Made by a program: the position numbers and the translations under genes. This document shows positions 25,801 to 37,800 of a stretch of DNA of 60,000 nucleotides, in pieces (position 1 is the first letter of the stretch; every line of letters starts with the position of its first letter). Source of the DNA: Owenia fusiformis (taxonomy: Eukaryota > Annelida > Polychaeta > Sabellida > Oweniidae); NCBI GenBank assembly GCA_903813345.2, contig CAIIXF020000004.1, positions 13,168,196 to 13,228,195 of the forward strand. Reading direction: 5' to 3'. The notes beneath the pieces were generated by a model. It ran no database searches and had not been told where the DNA came from. It was given only the letters and a program-made list of their open reading frames with translations.

Positions 25801-28800
25801 ATTTATATCTATATAATTACGTTTTGAGTTGGAGGAAACTTACTCAATATCACTTTGATGTCTCGGTCACCTGGCCATAAAAGGCATTTGCTTAATATGA
25901 TATTTATTTTTTACAGGTTGTTTCCATTAACGGGGTGATACAGGCATGTGAAGTGTTTGGCTATGCATGGACCTCAAGGATGACACGGGGTGGAAGAGGG
26001 GCAAGGGTTGGTGCAAGTCCCGGGGTGCAAGTCTGCACTCCCAGACTCCAGATAGGAGTGAAACGCATCATGGGATTAAATGCATTCGTTGAAGTTTACA
26101 GAAACAGTTGAATATAATTCAGAATTTAAGTGAATCCACATGATCATTTGCGTTCAACAATGCGTTTATAGAGAGGTTTCGCAAGTTTTTGGCTCAATGT
26201 GTTGTGTTCACCAGATTTATTACCCTTTACATTCGACTTCACTTCTTAATTAAAAGAGAGCTTCATCTTCTGTAGTTTATTTCTAGGCCTCTGCGCGTAG
26301 GGTACAGCACTTAAACGAGTTGAGGTTAATCCATTGTGCGAAACCTCTCTAATACCAGAGGGGTTATTCATCAAGCTAAATGACCCCTCGAGGCGATATA
26401 TGTGTTATGTTACAGTTACATGTTACAGTTACATGTTAAATTGTTAAGACTTGAAAGTTAATAATTAAGTTTTTTTGCGTTATCTTTCAGATACTTATAA
26501 TTAGTACACGTTGCTCTCTATGTTGGCGGTGATGACACGTTCTGCTTTCTTTTCAAGAAGCTGCAGTCTAATCTTTAAATGTTACATTCATAATTTAAAA
26601 AAAGCTTTGTTTTGATTTATTATTTAAAAAAATATTGTGGCTTGCTAATCGCACCCCCACCCCATTCTGACTGAAAATCGAATTTTTAAGGGGCAATCGC
26701 ATCCCCCCTGACTGAAAGTTGACTACGCCCCTGTGTTTCCCTTTGTCCCCTTTCATTTATCTTCTGTAAACTTGTTTGAACAAATTAATACTAGTACTAC
26801 AAAGATAACTTCATTCGAAACGCATGCAATTCACTCCAATATTATATTTATTCATGTATTTGCATTAGTGAGGGAAAGGGATTTGATTATAAAATTGACG
26901 GTGGTTGCGAAGTTGTGATTTGGGAGGGAGGGGTATACTATACTAAGGTGTTATAAGACCCAATAATTAATATAAACAACTGAGCGCCTTCCTGATTGCA
27001 TCCCAGCTCATCCTGTCCGCCAGTCTATCTCGATCGCATTTGATCAATGAATTCCTGATTAAACTGACTCTTGATTTTAAAATAGGAATTCTAAATCTGT
27101 TACTAGGATTTAAAAGTTGGTGTCTATTATGATACTGGAAATTGGAATACTATATTTTGTATTACTATTCTATCTCGATCTATAGTATATAAATATGAAT
27201 TTCTAGGTCTACAGTCCCACATGGGCTTCATTGAAACATACGACAAAGTTTATCCATTTCAAACAAGCCAGGAAAACAGATAACTAGTCTTGCATCAGGC
27301 CCCGCAAATGTCCAATTTTCTCTCGGGAAATACATAAATATCAGAGACATATTTCATAGCCAGAGGCCAAAAATGTCAAAATCGATATAAAATCTAAAAA
27401 GGATAAAATGTCCCCTCGAATACGGTACCTAGGTAATTAAATCTAATATTTCATAGTTCCCGCATAATAAGCATAAAACTTTCATTTACCGCTGTATCGA
27501 AATTCACGTGATCCCTTATTGAAGTTTTACTAAATAATTGAGTTTGATCATTTAATGCTGTTGGATAGAATATTAGGCTGAAAAGAATCAAAATTTTAGC
27601 CCATGTCTAAGCGAATGGATTAAATTCACATAGTTCTGATTACAATGAGAATGCTAAAAAAAAATCCTGGCATTTCCTTTACTCTACGTTTATAATCACG
27701 TATCATGCTTATTAACTAGATCAATACAGACTCGATTTCCTTTGCCCACCTTCAACATTGTTATGTAATGACGGGAAACAGTCACTGTAATCTTCTAATC
27801 AGCCGTTTGTTTTTATTGTAATTAGGAAACTAATCAATTTTGATTTCGTATTGTTTCAATGAACAAAAAGCACATTAGTTCAGCATTTCAAGGAAGGGGG
27901 GGGGGGTGTAAACAATTACTGACTGTCAAGTACATGTATCTCTCACGAGGCCCTATTTCCACAACCCTCCACTCATGCATACGCCTATCATATAATGGAT
28001 AGGGAAATATATAACATTCCAACAGATACTGTCTTGACCTCCTACCCTTTTACACCGGGTCTCTTCTTGAACCCCTCCCATATTCTAATGTTTCTCGAAA
28101 CTGCTCATGTTAACTTTGTAAGGCAATGTAGGGTTTGCTACGGGTGTGACTTGCAATGTATAACTTACTTGTACTTGTATAAGAAATAAAAACAAATAAA
28201 CAAACATAAAAACTTGTGCTCATAATTAATACGGTGATAAGCAACAAAAGGTTAAAATAAAATTTTTCAAAAACAGCCATGCACTACCCTGCATTTTAGC
28301 TGAAATTAAGTTTATTCCAAATAACTTATGTAACGAAATGGAAATGATTCGAAAAATAACAATTCGATGAACATTTCACAATGAAGCAAACAAAACCAGA
28401 TAGTAAAGAATTATTCTAATTTAAACCGACGTGAATCCTCAACCCTAAAGAGTTTTCGTTTTCGGTCAGGGGGGGGGGGGTGCGATTTTGCCATAAGCAA
28501 CACAAAAAATTAAGTTTTCTTTTGAATTTTACAAAAATTGATGCAACTTCCTTCAAAATTGAGCTAGAAGCTTCAAATAAAAAGCATTTTAAAGCTCTTT
28601 TCTACCTCTATCCAATGGTCATATTTTCAAAGGTTATGGGGGGGGGGTGCGATCGCACCCATCGCACCCCCCCTGGCTACGCCCATGCTGGTGACATTTG
28701 AAAGACTAATTTCTTAATCTAATTTCAACAAAACAAATCAAAACCTAAACAGGTTGACGGTCGTTGTAGATTATAGACCATGCTAACAAAGTTTAAACAT

Positions 28801-31800
28801 TTTATTTACGGCTTATTTAAAACATGCAAACGGGTGTATTTACTGAAGGAATATGTTAGGAAATATATTTAAAGTGTATTCATGCCTGCAATCATCGCTG
28901 GTCACACCTGAAAAACAACTTCTTAAAATACAAACATAATTCACTGCACTGCTGTATACGTCTACCTGCTCTCAAATCTAATAATGAAACGAAAAAAAAT
29001 AATGCATGCCAAACTTTTATCTATTGTAATATTATCTATGGTTATTTCAAAGTTTTACTCTTGCATCAAGCAACTGTGCCATTTCCCCAACAGTCCTGTC
29101 TTTAAGGACTAACACTTTACTTGAGGCAAGATGCATAAACTTGAACTCCCTGGGCTATAACTCAATTGTCACTGCTTGTGTGTCATACTCATTGGCACCT
29201 GCAAAACAGAATAATATAATAAGAATAACATCATGATGATATCAGATATCATATTTCATTTTGAGCCTTAAATATTAAACAAGGCATAAACATGAAAAAT
29301 GTCACCACCCGCCATTTGTTACAGACGCTGAACGCCGACCCCAGACGCTAAACACCGTACATAAAAAAGTTGGAGACTTTAACAATATGTGACCACTTTT
29401 GGTGGTGACATAAAAAGGGGAAGTCCCGTCTTAATAAAACTCCTGATTTCCAGTTTTTTGTAAACATACACCATTGCATGTTGATGGTTCGCATGACCTG
29501 CAGGTCACGATGACAAATGAATGTTACGTTGTCAATAGAATGTAGGCTAACTAACTTTCACGTAAGGTAGATTCCCCGGGTAGATTCGCGAGATTCGTGA
29601 TTATTCCCCCGGGATTAGGCTATTCCAAAGCAAACACCAAAGATACCAAATCGAACTCCCAATGAATTATTGATCGTATCTATCCTAGGGCCTATCATTT
29701 CAATGTAATTTAAAGGCTTACAGGGGTGCTTCAAAATCATCCCTGCGGCCCAAGAGTAATTCATTGCATTGTGACATTCATGAGCTGCTATGAAAGCAGT
29801 GAAGGACCGATCTTGAAGGATGCTTCAAAATCGGGTTCAAATTGTAATATTGAGGCCTACTAATCTTTCATAACACGTGACGCATTCTATATTAGCATTA
29901 AGAAATGAGAAATGGGCGTAGGAGCGGAGTAAGAGACCCAGGATAAGAAGAACCATTGGGCAAGATGGCCCACCAAGTTTGTTTATCATCAAATATACAT
30001 CGCCTGATATTATCTCCTGACAGGGACAGCATCGATCTCAATGGCCATTGCACTTTGTTTCATTTAGGCGGCACCTTCTCCAAGAAGAAACTCTTTTAAC
30101 GGCACCACTTCTGTAAGTCTGTGGTAAAAAACCTCCCGTCCGAAGAAGTTATCTTACAGAACGGCCCCTTTTGACCCTCGGGGGCCCTTCTTGCCCTGCC
30201 ATGGCCACACAAAACCATTTCCAGTAGTGACATTTGCGAGTTAATACCAATAAGAATAAAACGGACCGAATAAAACCAATGTCCTTTTTTCAATAAACAT
30301 GGCTACATGTATATTTAAAGTTTATATACCCATTCGGGGAAGACAATATAAATAAAACAATGTATTTTAAATTAGCACACAGAACAACTTTTAAATAATT
30401 ACACATTTTTATTAAATTTTTCGAATTCATTTGGTACGCCTGTGCGCATTTGGCGTAATATATGCGATACGCCAATGTGAGTGTTAGAATAGAAACATAC
30501 ACATCAATTCCAATTTTCGTTTGATTCCTGTATGATTCCTGAAGGCTGGATTCATTTGTAAACTATATTGCATATGAATCCTGCTTGAATCCTGGCTACA
30601 GGATTCATTTGCAAACTACCTTCTATATGAATCCTGTACGAATCCTGAAGGCTGGATTCATTTGTAAACTATATTGCATATGAATCCTGTATGATTCCTG
30701 AAGGCAGGATTCATTTGCAAACTACCTTCTATATGAATCCTGTACGAATCCCGAAGGCTGGATTCATTTGTAAACTATATTGCATATGAATCCTGTATGA
30801 TTCCTGAAGGCAGGATTCATTTGCAAACTACCTTCTATATGAATCCTGTACGAATCCTGAAGGCTGGATTCATTTGTAAACTATATTGCATATGAATCCT
30901 GTATGATTCCTGAAGGCAGGATTCATTTGTAAACTATTTAAACAGCGAATCCTGTATGAATCCTGGAGGCAGGATTCATACAGGATTCATATGTGCATAT
31001 GAATCCTGTATGAATCCTGACTCCAGGATTCAGTGGTTTGATTCACATTTTTTGCTGTGGTAGGTCATTTATTGAGTATTTTTTCTAGGGGACGTTTAAA
31101 ACAATCAATTAGAAATAATAAAATATGAATATCTAACTGAAACTAATTTATTTTTGTAACTAAAAGTTTTCATGTGTTAAACGTTTCTTCGAGAAAAAAC
31201 TTTTGGACATGGATGTATTCATTTTTCTACGGGATTTTTATTGTTGAAGTTCATTATGTAACAAAAAAAACAATCAATTAGAAATAATAAAATATGAATA
31301 TGTAACGGAAACTAATTTCATTTTTGTAACTAAAAGTTTTCATGTTTTAAAACGTTTCTTTGAGAAAAAAAACTTGTGGACATGCATGGATACATTTTTT
31401 TCTACGGGATGTTTATTGTTGAAGTTCATTATATAACAACAAAATAATCAATTAGAACTAATGAAATATGAATATATAACGGAAACTAATTTCATTTTTG
31501 TAACTAAACGTTTTCATGTGTTAAAACATTTCTTTGAAAAAAACTTGTGGACATGCATGGATACATTTTTCTACGGGATGTTTATTGTTAAAGTTCATTA
31601 CAATATAACAACAAAACAATCAATTGGAAATAATAAAATATGAATATCTAACAGAAATTAATTACTTTTTGTAACTAAAAGTTTTCATGTATGTGTTAAA
31701 ACGTTTCCTTGCGAAAAAACTATGGACTTGCATGAATACATTTTGTAGATTTACACAATGATTTCCATGAAAGCTTTTTTTGCTGTTTTACATTTTTTTA

Positions 31801-34800
31801 GCCTACAGGCTTATATTTCCGCACACGAAAAAATGGTTAAGTATTAATTTAACAAAATAGCGCAGTTGTTAACTAAAACTGCTAACGTATTACATTTTTC
31901 ACGATGTTGGCACTAATACCGCCATTGTTTGACAGATTAGTAGCTTTGACTGGCGCTTTGTTTCAATTTCTTCCACGGTCGACACTAATATGACAAATTG
32001 CCCCCCATAATATTACTTTACCGAGTAGCTAATCGCAGGGTCTATAATCATAAACGGCAGCAGTTTTGATATTCGCTTTGGATTAACCAATAAATTGTCG
32101 ATTGCGATAGCAGCCCACAGAGGTACGATAACAACTGCAGAATTTCTCATATTACATCCATTTCTAATAAAATAGAGATCTGTTCCGGGTTATGGGTGTG
32201 GTTCAAAAACATAAACTTTTTTATTTATTTCAATTTTAATGATCAATGAAAATTGATATATGTCGTAACTGAAGAAAATATTTTTATATTCAAAATCCAT
32301 TAAAGTTACTCCATTTCATGTGCGGGTCTAATGGTTGATATAATATGATGACATAACAAAAACGGATCGCGATTCAATAAAATCAATGTTTTTTATTTAC
32401 TTGTTCGTTTTTTTCATGAAGCTATGGTTGGTGAAGTAACCCAATGAATAAAGGCGTTTGTTGACGGCTATGAATGTTGAAATTCCGCCTGCAAAAGCGT
32501 ATTTACCGTTTTATTTTACCAAAATTATATTTTAGAGGAAAATCAATATTTTTTCTGAAATAACTTTCACGACCTCTCGATTCTTGGCCCCTGTGTTTGA
32601 GGATCGGTACTTCCAGTACACTATAACTTCAACATAAATCACAAATTGACGATAGCGATATCATTTATGAATCTAGCTCGGGGATGGGATTTGACTTACG
32701 AACGTTAATATAATTTCCTAAGTAATTTAGAGTATTAACTACGAATAAGCTTAAAATATGTCCCACCGGCTCTCACTAATTTGACTTTTAGCGAAAGGGA
32801 TTATGAAAAAATGCTTGCATCAGAGAAGAGATGGTTATTCTATTAGCAGATAATAGCATCCGTGATATGTTACATTACTGACATCGATATGCAGTTTTCC
32901 ATTTATTTCACAAAAGTCAACCGCACGGAGGGAAAATATTTAAAAGCAGATAAAAATGAAGATTTTAAGGGTCACGCACTGGGAGGTGTTAGATATAATA
33001 CGTATCCCCACGCTGTAATCGATATGGATACTCAAAGGCTATCACTGTATCTAAAAAGCACCTCTACTGTTTATTTCCACACACAATTCGGAATATTTTT
33101 TCAAAATTGATTTTAACCCGTACAATAAACATATTTATACCACTCTAAGTCCAATTACAGTTGTATAACATGGGTCTATAACAACGATATACAGTGGAGA
33201 GTGGTATATCGTCATCGTATACAACTCCTCCGTATACACTCCAGCGTATATCACTGTAGAAGTGCATTCTGGGAACTAATGAATAAAACAAATCATGAAA
33301 ATTTTCATGATTTCCTACAATCAAGTGACGTCATAAATGGTTCCGGCATGATTTGCTAGAATCAAGCCACGTCATAAATGGTTCGAGATCAACATCAGCA
33401 TTATTGAGTTGGCTATGGGATATTTTTATGGTTTTTAATTGTTATGATTGTGTTCGAATCAACTGTAATTGAACTTAGAGTGGCATAATAAGATTATATA
33501 ATGGTTCATTCTGTATATCGTGCATTTTATACTCTCGTGAGAATATTATATATTCACTCGTTCGCTACGCTCACTTGTGAATATATCATATACTCACTCG
33601 AGTATAAACACGATATACAGAAAGAACCATTATATAACCTCATAGTACATGTATATATCTATTAACGCATGTTATCCACCTAGAAACTTGATACACACAG
33701 AGATATCTAATATCCGAATGAGTTTGCGTGATTTGGGCGAGAGAGCCAGTATGTACATTTCATCCGTCTCGCTAATTCCATTCTATTTATATATTTTCAA
33801 AAAAATCCCTGAAGTAAACATTTTCAAGAAATCCTTCGATTGTCATCAAAATTCTAAAGTCTGTTTCTCACTAAACATACGTGAGTGCCACCGAGCAGTA
33901 ATCGGGTACAGTGTCACACTTTGTTAATAACTACACTCTCCCAATTGCCACATCAATGGTGTATCACTCCCAAGCCGACGATTCATTTGAGTTACACCTA
34001 TTGAATTCATGATGGAATACATTTTACGGTTAATCAAAATCAACAAAAAAGTTTCATTATAGGGATGTCGGAGAGGTTCATTCATAATTATAAAATATAG
34101 AATGATGTAACGGAGTACAATATACGCAACATCTAAATGCAATGCGGTACTATACAATGAAATGTTATCAGATTTTAGTGGAATACAATACAATGAACAC
34201 AATACAGTACAATACAATACAAAACAATATATAATACAATGCAAAATAATTCAACACATCACAATAGAATACAATATAACACAATACATTGTAATACAAC
34301 CAAACTCAATGCAATAAATGCAATACAATGCCTATTTCTCGGAATGTTGAAATATACAGTGTTCTCATGACAACGGTACTGTGACATCGAAGACGTCAGT
34401 CTACTGGGAAGTGTAATTTGTTTAACTCTCTCCCCTAACCTCGATGTAATATACCCTTATTTAATTAGTTGAAACTATTATATATATTTATCACATAATT
34501 ACATTAACTATTTAAACACGATCGTCTTCTAAAATACATAATGGATTTATTAAATTAACAATGAAATATTGAACAAGCTTAAACTACAGGCTGATGAATA
34601 ATGACGTACGCCTAATGCGGATGAAACTAGCGCGTCCCCGGGGAGATTACGGTATCGTAATGGACTTCGCTGTAACTTATTGCGCAAATGCGTCAATTTC
34701 ATGTGAGTGCGCCATCTATTGGTAGATCTTTTCGAGACACACAATGTTAATTGAATTATTTTCGTCAATTTCATGTGAATACATCTATTGGAAGTTCTTT

Positions 34801-37800
34801 TCGACAGACACAATGTAAATTGAACTATTTTCGGGGGGGGTTAAGTGTGTAAGGGATTTAGGAAAGAATATTTGGTCACTTGGCTAATTATATAAGTATG
34901 TGTTTTGCACATTTTAAATGTATATGCGTGGAAAAGTGATGTCAGAGACAAAATTTGTGACAGTTCAGTAACATGCAAAAAAGATCAAAGGTATTTATCA
35001 AGTAGTTTTTGAGAAAAACGTTATTCTCTCAAATTCGTGAAGAGAACCCGATTCACGAATATTTGTCTATTAACTGTAGCTCACTCCCCCCCTCTTCCCT
35101 GGTTAAAAATGGGGTTAAGATTGAAATGTAAAATTGTGTAATTCCCCAAAATGATAATTATGTGATCAGAATTTATTGGAAAATGAACATAGTTAATATT
35201 TAGTTTTGCTGAAATAAAATATATATACATTTAGAAAAAAACTTGTAAAGATTTCCTTTGTGAACTTAATTCAAAAATAAGTTTCAACACTTTCGTAAAG
35301 ATAACCTTTAATAGCTGAGGTACTCAGTGAAAAATTAAAATATCGATTTATAACTAGGATTTTTAAAAATGTGCCATAATCAGCGATGTTGTTTCGTATA
35401 TTGTATATATCCACTAAGTGTTAATACAGTTGTATTGGTATTATTCTGTTAGAATTTAACACAACTGCTCATATGGTGAATTGTCTATCTAATTTTGGCA
35501 CCTGGTCCAGTATAAAACCACAAAAAAAACGATGATCGCATTTTAAGAATTATCATAAGTGTGTAAAAAATTACCGACTTGGACGTTATTTAACGTTACG
35601 CCGAGGAAAAATGACCTAATCGTAAGTTTTATTTATTTGGAAAGAGCTTGGTGAAAGTTCTTTGACTGGATATCAATTGATTTAGGGCTTCGTTTCTAAT
35701 CCCGTTACGAGGTGAGAAAAGTCTGCTTCTAACAAATTACGCCATCGGAAGATGCCACGGTGTGAATGTTTCGCACCGCCTAATTGGTTCAGTAATTAAA
35801 TTACATTTTACTTAAATCTATTAGCCTCTCTGGTACTCGACAGAGGTTTAGCTAAATTAATGACTTAATTAAAGTAATGGCATAATTTTACTTACGAGCT
35901 TTTCCCGCTGTGGGCTTTCGCAATCAGCCGAGGGGTTTCCAAGCTCTGTCAACGAAGTACGGTGCACTTGTTGCTTCCCTTAAATCCGGGTTCTAAATAA
36001 AATAAATATTTTCATCAAAGCATATGGGTGCTGCATCCAACCAAAATTCCATTTGAGGCTCATTTGATTAAAAAAAGAAAAAAATATGTAAATTTGTTGG
36101 GCAGAACTGTAAAAAATTGTATATTGTATTTATATATATTTTTGGTTAACTGAGAAGAGGAAATGCGTTTGTTCGGATTTTGAAATGCAATTGCAAAATA
36201 CTAAAGAGATACGTTTTATTTATCCTATGGCCTGAAGAGTTTTAGGGAGATAAGTTGGTGAGCTTTATCCCGTCTCATGATTTTGAGGTTTCCCTATCCA
36301 GAACCTCCATCTCCCGCCATATCTCCCCCTCCTGGGCATATCTTCCCACTTTCGGTAATTAAAATTTTCAAAGAAAATTATGAAAAAATATTATTAATAA
36401 AAAATTTGAAAAAAGGTTTTGAAAAAAGGTTTTGAAAAAAATTGAAAAGAATTGAAAAAGAATTGAAAATGTAAGAAATCTTTACTGAGTAGGCCTATTA
36501 TCCTTGGACGTTGTTGGCTCATCTTTTTATAGTGGGGCCTCTTGTTACATTCCCCTCCATAAGTTTGGCAACCTTTTTTCTCCATTGAACTACGTGTTAA
36601 AGTCTCTTTACGTTTGCATTTTTATTTACTTAACCGGCGATGAAATAACTTATAATATTGATGAAAACGTAACTTGACTTTATTTCCAATACCTCCACAT
36701 TTTTTCAATGTTTTTCCTCAATTACAATAGGTCGAAAATTGATGATACATTTGATGAATTTTTGAAAATCGTCATTCCCATGTAATCCAATTGGAAATGG
36801 AGGGTTCGGGGCAAATCAGAAATCGGGATATCTTTTCAGTAAAAGATTCAGCAAAAAATATTTTTATATAGAAAATTGAATTGTCTAACTTTTTTGAACA
36901 CGAAGTGTTTAGTTTATTTGATGAATATTAAAGTTACAGCGCTTCAAAGTCATTTTTGAAAAGAATTTTTCGCCTCCTGTGTTATTTCAATGGAAGAGGT
37001 TTTTTGAAAAACAATTTTGACTTTAAAGCCCTATAACTTTGTTGAACCTGAAGAAACACATCAATTTTTTGTTAAATAAAGTTAGCAAATTCAATTACCT
37101 GCCTAACTCGTATTTTTTGCAAGGACTCGGATGGATGGATATTCTGTCATATGAGTTGCGGCAAACCTACCATTTCCCATTGGTTAACATGGGAATGTCG
37201 ATTTTCAAAAATTCATCAAATTCATTATCAATTTTAGACCTACTGTAATTGAGGAAAAAAATTGAGAAAATTTGGAGGTATTGGAATTAAAGTCAAATTA
37301 CGTTTCTATCAATAGTATAAGTATTTTCATCGCAGGTTAAGTAAATAAAAAAGAGGCTTTAACACGTAGTTCAATGGGGGAAAAAGGTTGCCAAACTTAT
37401 GGAGGGGAGTGTATTTCAAGTTATAACGGCCGGTTTGGAAATGGGGTTTATCCATCGGGAGAAAGATTCCTACCTACCTTCAGTCCATACGGTTTCCAAG
37501 GGAGGTATGCATCTCTCTTTCTGTAAACCCCATATCCTAGCCCCCCCCCCAGTAGATAACCCTTAGATATTCACATTTAGAATAATTAAAATGAACTGAT
37601 TTTTGTAGTCATCCAATGTTACGATAAAGAATGTTAGAATTCGTTTCATGATAATTTAGGCTCAGTTGTATTTGAACATAATATTTTCATTTTTTTAAAT
37701 ATATTGCAACTCAATGGTTTAAATTAATATTTCATAATATTTTGCTTTTATTAATTGATTTGATCTTTATAATGTTAGTGCTGTATTCCCTATTTTAGCA

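Larger units (their letters stand above)
20740..31059. mobile_element. 10.3-kb DNA-transposon-like element with inverted 53-bp-repeat arrays at its ends
   Basis: Both ends begin CACAGCAAAAAATGTGAATC on opposite strands, and gta stands on both sides (20737-20739 and 31060-31062), a possible 3-bp target duplication. From the tips inward the two ends match almost base for base for about 200 bp, then continue as arrays of a 53-bp unit in opposite orientation. About 1.8-2.4 kb inside each end is a further inverted pair, clearly homologous but only roughly 75-80 percent alike by eye. CAC-tips, a 3-bp duplication and subterminal repeats recall the CACTA/EnSpm (CMC) group, but I found no transposase, so the superfamily is a guess. 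The element occupies more than half of SHOX intron 2 and itself contains smaller MITEs. Confidence 0.65.

Noticed and set aside
30096-30293. 65-residue minus-strand frame with [14 protein letters not shown]
   Set aside because: The composition stands out a little, but there is no family match, no splice context and only short length. It may be repeat-derived.
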